A stretch of 6,710 nucleotides of DNA from a bacterium (GCA_029565375.1 JAKQOF010000013.1:1-6710), one strand, 5' to 3'; positions 1 to 6,095 are shown, numbered from the stretch's first letter. Numbers and translations are program-made. Notes: a model not told the origin generated them from the letters alone.

Positions 1-914
1 GCTTTTACCAACGCTGCACGGTGGCGCACGCGTATGTCATATTCGCCTTCTGCTGGTGCGTCGTTGATCCAATGGACGCTGGCAAGTTCAACCGTGTCCT
101 TCCACAATGCACCGTCGTTGAGATCAGTGGTAATATAGACTTCATTTTTATCCATATCTTTGCCGACTACATAATACGGCAACCCACCGCCCAGCTCTAA
201 GCCATGGCGTTGCCCAAGCGTATAAAAGATTGCACCGTCGTGATGACCAAGCACCTTACCTGTTGCTTTATCAATAATTTTTCCCGGTGTCTGCTGTACG
301 TACTGTGACAAAAAGTCTCGAATACCCACTTTGCCAACAAAACAAATGCCTTGGCTATCTTTTTTGCCTGCGGTGTAGAGGCCTCGTTCTTTGGCCATTT
401 CGCGGACTTGCGGCTTGGTATACTCACCAAGTGGCAACAACGTTTTAGATAGCGCTTCACCAGTGACACGGTAGAGAAAATACGTTTGGTCTTTGTTGGT
501 ATCCGTTGCCTGCTTCAGCACGCCGTCGTGCACTCGCGCATAATGACCAGTCGCAATCAAATCAGCACCGTCCTCAAGCGCTGCCTCAAGAAAGAGCTTA
601 AACTTCACTTCTTGATTGCACATAATGTCTGGATTTGGTGTTCGGCCTGCTTTGTATTCATCAATCATGTAGTCGACAACCTTGTGTCGATACTCGTTTT
701 CGAAGTCAAAAACTTTAAAGTCGATTCCCAGCTGTACTGCCACTCTTTTTGCATCCGCCAAATCATCTGCCCACGGGCAACGCATACCGGGCAAATCTTG
801 CGTCCAGTTTTTCATATACACACCCGTCACGTCGTAACCTTGCTCAACCAAAAGCGCAGCAGTCAATGACGAATCAACGCCGCCGCTCATACCAACGTAT
901 ACTTTTTGCGCCAT
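1..914 (-). CDS. mnmA: tRNA 2-thiouridine(34) synthase MnmA, 3' end cut off by the window
   Basis: MnmA activates the C2 oxygen of U34 in tRNA(Lys/Glu/Gln) with ATP and replaces it with sulfur supplied by a cysteine desulfurase, in the cytoplasm. The 304 visible residues contain the PP-loop SGGVDSS (residues 10-16), the first catalytic cysteine in NPDIMCN (Cys99), a GHYAR motif (123-127), DQTYFL (142-147), the second catalytic cysteine in GICFVG (Cys191), and YTLGQRHGL (231-239). It then enters the C-terminal beta-barrel (RVRHR, about 295-299). Family members have about 360 residues, so about 55 C-terminal residues lie beyond base 1. The ATG at 914-912 shares its A with the last base of the upstream TAA stop (TAATG), and GGAG lies 10 bases upstream, so translation is probably coupled. 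All key residues are present and I see no frameshift. The identification is secure. That the desulfurase two genes upstream is its sulfur donor is inferred from proximity and known biochemistry. Confidence 0.97.
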   Translation of the reverse strand, partial: MAQKVYVGMSGGVDSSLTAALLVEQGYDVTGVYMKNWTQDLPGMRCPWADDLADAKRVAVQLGIDFKVFDFENEYRHKVVDYMIDEYKAGRTPNPDIMCNQEVKFKLFLEAALEDGADLIATGHYARVHDGVLKQATDTNKDQTYFLYRVTGEALSKTLLPLGEYTKPQVREMAKERGLYTAGKKDSQGICFVGKVGIRDFLSQYVQQTPGKIIDKATGKVLGHHDGAIFYTLGQRHGLELGGGLPYYVVGKDMDKNEVYITTDLNDGALWKDTVELASVHWINDAPAEGEYDIRVRHRAALVK

Positions 915-1516
915 TACTGACTAACTCCAAAGTTAAAAACGATTGTTTTAAACACCTCAGTCACTGCAAGCGTCCAGCCACGAGGTCCTGTCCACCACAG
1001 CCATGACCAGTCCTGATCGCTGGCAACAGGATGGTTCATAATTGTGACGTTCTCTGCATATTTGTGAAACTCAAGACTTGCACGGCGCTGATGATACCCA
1101 GAGGTAACCAATATAATCGTCTTAATATTGTTCGTATCAAAAATGGTTTTTGAATTCTCAGCATTCTGTTTAGTCGTCTCGGATAGTTCGTCAAGAATAA
1201 TTGCAGAGCTCGGTACGTCGGCTTGGATTGCTCGGCGTTTCATTGCCTCAGCGTTACTCAGACCAGTTTTGTCTTCTGCAGCACCCGAGAAAACCAACGT
1301 TTTTGACCAGCCGTTCTTGTACATACGAATCGCCTCGTCTGTACGAGCGTTGGTATCGCCGCCGCTAATCGCTACGATTGCATCGACCTTTTGACATGGA
1401 TCAGACGTTCCAACAATATCGTTGCAGGTCGCCAGGTCGTTGGGCTGCAAATAAATGCTAATGCCAATAATCAGCGCGGCAATAAATAGTGGGATGACAA
1501 GTAAAAATCGTATCAT
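914..1516 (-). CDS. YdcF/SanA-like DUF218 protein, single N-terminal membrane anchor
   Basis: This 200-residue protein has a hydrophobic segment at about residues 4-22 after a very short N-terminus (MIR), which reads as an uncleaved signal anchor placing the rest outside the membrane. The remainder fits the DUF218 (YdcF/SanA/ElyC) fold: DAIVAISGG (45-53) followed by R58 and E61, TLVFSG (73-78), then SETTKQNAENS (112-122) and ILVTSGYHQRRA (135-146), the usual late family motif. Cys31 and Cys41 flank the start of the domain and could pair outside the cell. The C-terminus has an unusual aromatic cluster, WSWLWWTGPRGW (170-181). Known relatives affect envelope integrity or peptidoglycan-precursor metabolism, but no general reaction is established and I do not assign one. 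The ATG overlaps the desulfurase stop (ATGA) and AAGGA lies 7 bases upstream, supporting this start. The predicted external location argues against a direct role in the sulfur chemistry of its neighbours. Confidence 0.88.
   Translation of the reverse strand: MIRFLLVIPLFIAALIIGISIYLQPNDLATCNDIVGTSDPCQKVDAIVAISGGDTNARTDEAIRMYKNGWSKTLVFSGAAEDKTGLSNAEAMKRRAIQADVPSSAIILDELSETTKQNAENSKTIFDTNNIKTIILVTSGYHQRRASLEFHKYAENVTIMNHPVASDQDWSWLWWTGPRGWTLAVTEVFKTIVFNFGVSQ
925..928 (-). promoter_or_regulatory. Shine-Dalgarno-like site of mnmA
   Basis: GGAG lies 10 bases before the mnmA ATG at 914, within the last codons of the DUF218 gene. It supports the start that overlaps the upstream TAA and fits coupled translation. 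Confidence 0.4.
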
Positions 1517-2667
1517 GCCTGCGTCCTTGCATACTCACGTTGAATCTCTTCAATCAATATAATTCCAGCTTTCTCTATCGTCTCGTCATTTGAGGCATGG
1601 CCGAGCGTTAAACGCAGGCTACCATCAGCTACTTCAGGTGCTAGGCCAATTGCGGTCAGCACGTGTGAACGCGTGCCTTTGTTGGCTGCGCAGGCACTAC
1701 CGGTCGCAACTAACACACCTCGACTCTCCAGTGCAAATACTAATCGCTCCCCATCAATATTCGGAAACGATACATGCAAATGACCACTCAAACGGTGCTT
1801 TTGATGACCAGAAAAAACAGCAGCGGGAAACGCCTCGGCCAAGCGCTGGTGCAAACGATCACGCAGTTTAGCTAAGCGTTCTGACTCAAACTTACGATGC
1901 TCACTTGCAAGACTTAGCGCTTTGGCAAAGCCAATAACACCAGCAACATTTTCAGTCCCGCTGCGGAGCCCGCGTTCTTGCCCGCCACCAACGATAAGAG
2001 GCTCGATGTGTACATGACTTGCCGCCCACAACAGCCCCACTTGTTTTGGACCATACATCTTGCCAGAATTAAGCGTCAACATATCAAGACCTAAACGCGC
2101 GACGTTAATATCAAGTTGGCCAACACCCTGTGACGCATCACAGTGTAGATAGATTGGCGTTGTGTCACCACGTGCAAGCCGTTGTTCACGTTCGATCCTA
2201 ATCACCTGTGCAATATCGCGAAGGGGTTGAATCGTCCCAAGTTCGTTGTTGGCAATGGCCACACTGACAAGTTGTGTGTGTTCGGTAATCGCATCTTTAA
2301 TAGTCTGCGCACTGACCATGCCTTTTGGATCAACAGCCACAATTGTATGGTCGTGTTGCTTCGCGGCAGCTAGCACCGCATGGTGTTCGATACTCGGCAC
2401 AACAACGTGACCGCTAACGCTATGAAATGCCAAATTAATCGACTCGGTCGCTCCAGCAGTAATTATAAGTTCGTCAGGTTTTGCGCCAATTGCCTGAGCA
2501 AGTGTGTGTTTGGCCTCATCATAATCACGCCTGACTACAATTGCTGGCGCATATGGACTAGATGGATTATAAAACGCATCGCTAAAATACGGCTGCATCG
2601 CAGCTAAAACACGCGGATCGATTGGTGTCGCCGCGGCATGATCAAGATAGATTAACTCCGTGTTCAC
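1513..2667 (-). CDS. Cysteine desulfurase, class I (NifS/IscS type)
   Basis: This PLP enzyme removes sulfur from L-cysteine to give alanine and an enzyme persulfide that is passed to acceptors, here most plausibly MnmA. Its 384 residues show the N-terminal YLDHAAATP (7-15), AGATESINLA (71-80), His95 in SIEHH (stacks on the PLP ring), the PLP-pairing aspartate in HCDASQ (Asp177), the Schiff-base lysine in SGKMYGPK (Lys203), GGGQERGLRSGTEN (227-240), and the persulfide cysteine in GSACAANKG (Cys326) on a loop of class I length. Consensus residues differ at several places: NPSS is followed by Tyr39 and Ala42 where His and Gly are usual, and Gly202 replaces the common His before the lysine. The start is GTG at 2667-2665 and fits the family's N-terminus; no Shine-Dalgarno is present. 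An extended -10 element directly upstream suggests its own, possibly leaderless, promoter. No IscU, SufU or Tus gene is visible, so I leave the symbol blank (iscS/nifS are both used). Confidence 0.96.
   Translation of the reverse strand: MNTELIYLDHAAATPIDPRVLAAMQPYFSDAFYNPSSPYAPAIVVRRDYDEAKHTLAQAIGAKPDELIITAGATESINLAFHSVSGHVVVPSIEHHAVLAAAKQHDHTIVAVDPKGMVSAQTIKDAITEHTQLVSVAIANNELGTIQPLRDIAQVIRIEREQRLARGDTTPIYLHCDASQGVGQLDINVARLGLDMLTLNSGKMYGPKQVGLLWAASHVHIEPLIVGGGQERGLRSGTENVAGVIGFAKALSLASEHRKFESERLAKLRDRLHQRLAEAFPAAVFSGHQKHRLSGHLHVSFPNIDGERLVFALESRGVLVATGSACAANKGTRSHVLTAIGLAPEVADGSLRLTLGHASNDETIEKAGIILIEEIQREYARTQA
1524..1528 (-). promoter_or_regulatory. Ribosome binding site of the DUF218 gene
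   Basis: AAGGA lies 7 bases before the ATG at 1516, inside the end of the desulfurase gene. It decides for the start that overlaps the upstream stop (ATGA). Confidence 0.55.
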
Positions 2668-2673
2668 CGCTTT

Positions 2674-2682
2674 ATTATACCA
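2674..2682 (-). promoter_or_regulatory. Extended -10 promoter element upstream of the cysteine desulfurase gene
   Basis: TGGTATAAT is a perfect extended -10 (TGn plus TATAAT at 2679-2674) in the 17-base gap after tatD. Counting from the hexamer, +1 falls on the G of the GTG start codon (2667), predicting a leaderless message. There is no recognisable -35, which an extended -10 can tolerate, and no Shine-Dalgarno. It would drive the desulfurase, DUF218 and mnmA genes. Confidence 0.55.
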
Positions 2683-2684
2683 GT

Positions 2685-3428
2685 TTACAGAGAAAATAAG
2701 CTGTGTGCGTTTGCTGTCGTCGCCTGAGCGACTTCTTCAACGGATATGTTGCGCAACCTTGCATGATACTCGGCAATATAGCGAACAAACGCAGGTTCGT
2801 TTGGTGTACCGCGATGTGGCGCTGGTGTGAGAAAGGGCGCGTCCGTCTCAAGGAGCAAACGATCGAGTGGAATTGATGCAAAAACAGCCTTTTGCGCATC
2901 ATCTTTGGTGAACGTACTAATCCCATTCACCCCGACATACAGACCCCGCTTTAGACCTTCTTCCAGCTTGACGGCGTTATCAGTAAAACTATGTAGCTCA
3001 CCTTTTATGCCTGTAAAGCTATCGAATATCGGCCAAAAGTCGTCAAAAGCGTCCCGAACGTGAAAAACAATCGGCAGGTTGTTCTTGAGTGCGAGGTCAA
3101 TCTGCCATTCAAGTGCCTTTATTTGTATGTCGCGCGGACTGTGGTTGTAATAGTAATCAAGGCCAATCTCACCAATAGCGACAACGCTTTTATCTATGAT
3201 GGTCGTCAGCTCCTGCCAACCGTCTTTTGTATCGTGAGGGTGCACGCCAATTGTCGCAAAGGCTTCAGGATGTTCGGCAGCAAATGCAACTGCACGTCGT
3301 GAGCTATCGATACTCGTACCAACACATAAAAACTGATCCACACCGCTATCATGTGCATGTTGAATTGTCTGATCAATCGAAAGTGGATAATCTGCTTCGT
3401 GAATGTGACAATGTGTATCGATTAACAT
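2685..3428 (-). CDS. tatD: TatD family metal-dependent hydrolase (DNase)
   Basis: TatD proteins are TIM-barrel amidohydrolase-like enzymes using two divalent metals; characterised members act as 3'-5' DNA or RNA exonucleases in repair or turnover. The 247 residues have the metal-binding DTHCH (His6, His8), GEIGLDYY with Glu87, FHVRD with His123, ELHSFTD with His146, and LLETDAPFLTP with Asp196, ending in the usual TxNAxxLF (TTANAHSLF). The order and spacing match the family and the length is slightly below the common 255-265. HSFTD replaces the more frequent HCFSG, a change that keeps the metal-binding His. The ATG follows the metG stop after two bases, with AAGG seven bases upstream, so it is almost certainly cotranscribed with metG. 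A metG-tatD pairing is an old, widely conserved arrangement (for example metS-yabD in Bacillus). The exact nucleic acid substrate cannot be read from the sequence. Confidence 0.95.
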   Translation of the reverse strand: MLIDTHCHIHEADYPLSIDQTIQHAHDSGVDQFLCVGTSIDSSRRAVAFAAEHPEAFATIGVHPHDTKDGWQELTTIIDKSVVAIGEIGLDYYYNHSPRDIQIKALEWQIDLALKNNLPIVFHVRDAFDDFWPIFDSFTGIKGELHSFTDNAVKLEEGLKRGLYVGVNGISTFTKDDAQKAVFASIPLDRLLLETDAPFLTPAPHRGTPNEPAFVRYIAEYHARLRNISVEEVAQATTANAHSLFSL

Positions 3429-3430
3429 AA

Positions 3431-4915
3431 CTATGCCTTGAGCGCGTGAGGGTCAGCAGTATGAATGTACACCTTTGGAAACAAAACGCCCTCTGTTGGG
3501 ACAATCACGCCGGTCTCAAATGTATGATGAATCTTGGCGGCTGTACCTGGCAAGAATGGCACCAACAAGTCACCAATCTGAAGCAGCGCGCCCACACAAA
3601 ATGCCAGCACTTCACTCAGGTGAGAGGCAGCTTCTTGGTCAGTTGCAATCTTTTTTGCAATCTCCCATGGCTTCACGTTTTCGATGTACTGATTGAGGCT
3701 GCGAACCATTGCCCACACTTCATCGATCGCTTTGTTAAACTCCAGTCGTTCCATCGCTTCATGATAGGCACTCATATCGTGTTCGCCTTGTGGTGCTTCG
3801 CCGATAACACCTGCTTGGTATCTGGTGATCATGCTGGCAACGCGTTGAATTAAGTTCCCAAGGTCGTTACCCAGCTCACTGTTATAAGCATTCTCAAACT
3901 TTTCCCACGTAAAGTCGCCGTCATCGAGTGTTGGAATATGCCGGGAAAAGAAGTAACGAAAGGCATCAAGACCGTATTGGTCGATAATCTCGTTTGGATC
4001 AACGACATTACCGACGGTTTTGCTCATCTTTTCACCACCAACAACGACAAATCCATGAACAAGGAGCTTCTTTGGTAGCTCAAGCCCCAGGCCAAGTAGC
4101 ATAGCAGGCCAAATGCCCGCGTGAAAGCGCAAAATGTCTTTACCAATCACCTGCACATCAGCTGGCCAATATTCTTGCCAGTCAGGTTTGTCTGGATACC
4201 CAAGCACCGTGATATAGTTTGCAAGCGCGTCGATCCACACGTACATAATCTGGTCTGGATCACCAGGGACTGGCACTCCCCAACTCAGATTCCTGCGCGG
4301 GCGCGAGATACTGACATCCTGCAAACCATCTTTCATCAAATCCAAAAACTCTTTTTTACGAAACTCAGGAACAATTTGCATAACGTCAGTTTCAATCGCC
4401 TCACGCACACGGTCGGTAAAAGCACTCGTTTTCAGGTAGTAATTGTCTTCGCTGATTTGTTGATACGGTGTTTGGTGGTCTGGACAAACGCCACCTGTTG
4501 CCTGAACTTCTTTGTCAGTAAAGAACGCTTCGTGGCCAACACAGTACCAGCCTTGGTATGTACCTTTATAAATATACGGCGCGAGTGTTTGCCAAATATA
4601 TTGTACGGCAGCAACGTGATGTTCGTCAGTTGTGCGAATAAAATCGGTGTATTGGGCGTCGACTTTTTTAATAAGTGCTTCAAAGTTCACATAGGTTGAA
4701 TCGGTATATGTTTTTGGGTCAACACCTGACTCAGCTGCCTTGGCGGCAATCTTGTTACCATGCTCGTCTGTACCAACTTGAAAACGAACGTCATGTCCGT
4801 TTTGCTTCTGATATCGTGTCCAAATATCGGCAAGTAAGTAATCGAGTGCATTACCAATGTGCGGCGTGCCGTTGACATACGGAATGGCAGTTGCGATATA
4901 TAGTTTTTTATCCAT
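3431..4915 (-). CDS. metG: Methionyl-tRNA synthetase
   Basis: Class I aminoacyl-tRNA synthetase that charges tRNA(Met), including the initiator. The 494 residues begin with IPYVNGTPHIGNA, where HIGN (19-22) is the HIGH signature. A connective domain follows with a presumed zinc knuckle whose ligands read Cys125-x2-His128 and Cys144-x2-His147. Next come SWGVPVPGD (211-219), YVWIDALANY (225-234), RFHAGIWPAM (263-272) and the KMSKS loop as KMSKT (296-300). The C-terminal helical anticodon-binding domain includes ENVKPWEIAKK (412-422). The chain stops there, without the Trbp111-like extension that lengthens many bacterial MetRS to about 650-680 residues. The ATG at 4915 begins MDKKLYIATAIPY, typical for the family. 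It has no Shine-Dalgarno; an extended -10 element ends eight bases before it, so the mRNA may be leaderless. tatD follows two bases after the stop. Confidence 0.98.
   Translation of the reverse strand: MDKKLYIATAIPYVNGTPHIGNALDYLLADIWTRYQKQNGHDVRFQVGTDEHGNKIAAKAAESGVDPKTYTDSTYVNFEALIKKVDAQYTDFIRTTDEHHVAAVQYIWQTLAPYIYKGTYQGWYCVGHEAFFTDKEVQATGGVCPDHQTPYQQISEDNYYLKTSAFTDRVREAIETDVMQIVPEFRKKEFLDLMKDGLQDVSISRPRRNLSWGVPVPGDPDQIMYVWIDALANYITVLGYPDKPDWQEYWPADVQVIGKDILRFHAGIWPAMLLGLGLELPKKLLVHGFVVVGGEKMSKTVGNVVDPNEIIDQYGLDAFRYFFSRHIPTLDDGDFTWEKFENAYNSELGNDLGNLIQRVASMITRYQAGVIGEAPQGEHDMSAYHEAMERLEFNKAIDEVWAMVRSLNQYIENVKPWEIAKKIATDQEAASHLSEVLAFCVGALLQIGDLLVPFLPGTAAKIHHTFETGVIVPTEGVLFPKVYIHTADPHALKA
3436..3439 (-). 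promoter_or_regulatory. Shine-Dalgarno-like site of tatD
   Basis: AAGG lies 7 bases before the tatD ATG, inside the last codons of metG. It supports the ATG at 3428 and reinitiation after metG. Confidence 0.45.
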
Positions 4916-4923
4916 TAAGTACC

Positions 4924-4932
4924 ATTGTATCA
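4924..4932 (-). promoter_or_regulatory. Extended -10 promoter element upstream of metG
   Basis: TGATACAAT on the minus strand fits TGn plus a -10 hexamer (TACAAT at 4929-4924). Only eight bases separate it from the metG ATG, so the expected transcription start (about 4917-4915) is at or within two bases of the start codon. A -35 at the right distance is weak (TAGTCT). No Shine-Dalgarno lies before the ATG, consistent with a leaderless message. The element would drive metG and tatD. Confidence 0.5.
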
Positions 4933-4969
4933 GAGGCTGTGCCTATAGACTACCGCAGGCTACTTATGC

Positions 4970-6049
4970 TTATTTTGCACCAGCTGCGTAGAGAGCTTGA
5001 ATCTCGGCTAGATTCAGAACTTTGTTATAAATCCTTACATCGTCAATCAAACCCGGGAAATAACTACTGGCGCTTACTCCCGAACGATTCTGCCATCCTA
5101 TAAATAAATCATTGTATCCACTTCCCACTCCGCTGCCGTCCCATAACAACTCGGTACCATCGGCATTCCCGTCTAAGTAATACGTAACACTACTTGAAGC
5201 AGAGCCAGTACTTGTAAAAGCAGCGGTCACAAAATGCCAGGTATTGAGACTAATCGTCGTGCTAGCGCCGCCTAATGCAGTGTCGTCCATACGCAAATAT
5301 AACTTACCGTTAGGCTTCATTCCAAAGTTCATTGCATCTTGATAACGCTGCCCCACGATAGTTGCGTTCTCTGCGGGATACGAGCTTGGACGTACCCATG
5401 CGCTAAGGCTGAAGTTATGAGTGTTGCCCGGCATATCCTGGAATTTACCCGACCAAAACGAGTTCGTTAAGTCAATATATCCAGTGCTAAAATCGTAGGC
5501 TGTGTTTGTCGTACCTTGTTGACCGGTCGCTATACTAGCACCTAGGACTGCACCATTGTAGCCATTACCGCTTGCATCTATAGAAGTTCCGTTGAGCTTC
5601 CACCAACCGATTATTGGTGCGTCGCCTGTCCCACCAGCAGCTACTGATGCTGCCAATAGTTCACACGCATCGTCTGTTGAGCCGCGTGTGAAAGAATTAT
5701 CAATCGTATTCTTATTTCCAGATGGATTATACCCTCGAATACAGTATTCCCCTGAACTCACAACAACATCGATAACGTTTTCGGAGCTTGGAGTAAAACC
5801 GAGATCAGTGTCGATACCACTGCCCGAATACCATGCTTTACCTGCTACGCCATTTTTTAATCCGTATCGTGTTTGTGCGCCCTCAACAGCATCGATGTCA
5901 GACAGGACACTAGTGTCCTTTGCATTACGCTGAACAGCACCATACCCAACTGCCACGATTCCAATCAAAAGTGCGATAATAATAACGACAATCAATAATT
6001 CTATAATAGTAAAGCCGCGTTGTAGATTGTGTGTCTTGCCCATATGCAC
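4970..6049 (-). CDS. Type IV prepilin-like protein with C-terminal LamG domain
   Basis: This 359-residue protein begins with a short basic leader and the prepilin peptidase site RG|FTIIELL: cleavage after Gly12 leaves Phe13, and Glu17 is the conserved mature Glu5. A hydrophobic helix covers about 14-36. Residues about 37-133 form a small pilin body with only two cysteines (Cys103, Cys129), placed as a possible disulfide. After an Ala/Gly linker (133-144) comes a LamG/concanavalin A-like domain, about 147-356: WWKLNG then DASGNGYNGA (149-167), FSLSAWVRP (213-221), WHFVTAAF (271-278), YYLDG (290-294) and the typical closing GLIDDVRIYNKVL (333-345). It is probably assembled into or onto a type IV pilus or pseudopilus with the LamG outside, binding glycan or protein; the ligand is unknown. 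Start: GTG at 6049 has AAGGA six bases upstream; ATG at 6043 is possible and gives the same mature protein. No pilus assembly genes are in the window. A secreted pseudopilin-anchored protein is the main alternative. Confidence 0.92.
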   Translation of the reverse strand: MHMGKTHNLQRGFTIIELLIVVIIIALLIGIVAVGYGAVQRNAKDTSVLSDIDAVEGAQTRYGLKNGVAGKAWYSGSGIDTDLGFTPSSENVIDVVVSSGEYCIRGYNPSGNKNTIDNSFTRGSTDDACELLAASVAAGGTGDAPIIGWWKLNGTSIDASGNGYNGAVLGASIATGQQGTTNTAYDFSTGYIDLTNSFWSGKFQDMPGNTHNFSLSAWVRPSSYPAENATIVGQRYQDAMNFGMKPNGKLYLRMDDTALGGASTTISLNTWHFVTAAFTSTGSASSSVTYYLDGNADGTELLWDGSGVGSGYNDLFIGWQNRSGVSASSYFPGLIDDVRIYNKVLNLAEIQALYAAGAK

Positions 6050-6055
6050 AATATA

Positions 6056-6061
6056 TCCTTT
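6056..6061 (-). promoter_or_regulatory. Ribosome binding site of the pilin-LamG gene
   Basis: AAAGGA, complementary to the anti-Shine-Dalgarno, sits 6 bases before the GTG at 6049 and 12 bases before the ATG at 6043. The spacing favours the GTG as the start, which adds only two residues to the leader peptide. Confidence 0.6.
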
Positions 6062-6066
6062 CGGCT

Positions 6067-6095
6067 ATTTTAGCATGAGCGTCATCAGCCAACAA
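6067..6095 (-). promoter_or_regulatory. Predicted promoter of the pilin-LamG gene
   Basis: On the minus strand, TTGTTG (6095-6090) lies 17 bases upstream of TAAAAT (6072-6067), and the -10 is preceded by TG one base away (TGCTAAAAT, an extended -10). The expected transcription start is near 6060, giving a leader of about 11 bases to the GTG start. The -35 overlaps the last codons of rsmA. This supports independent expression of the pilin gene. Prediction from motif only. Confidence 0.55.

Noticed and set aside
197..469. Minus-strand open frame of 90 codons inside mnmA
   Set aside because: It is in a different frame from the intact MnmA reading, which contains Cys191 and YTLGQRH in this stretch. 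The alternative translation has no family features.
486..869. Plus-strand open frame of 127 codons
   Set aside because: It is antisense to the PP-loop and Cys99 region of mnmA, whose frame is unbroken and carries all family motifs.
4121..4699. Long open frame on the plus strand (192 codons)
   Set aside because: It lies entirely antisense to the conserved metG frame and its translation shows no recognisable domain. It is a shadow of metG.
4916..4969. Small GCCT/AGGC inverted repeats in the pilin-metG gap that might form a terminator or alternative hairpins
   Set aside because: Stems are only 4 bp (GCCT at 4960-4957 and 4937-4934 against AGGC at 4944-4941), and no U-tract follows. The signal is too weak to call a terminator or attenuator.
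6050..6084. Possible terminator after rsmA
   Set aside because: The 35-base gap has no convincing stem and no T-run; it is better explained as promoter and ribosome binding site of the pilin gene.
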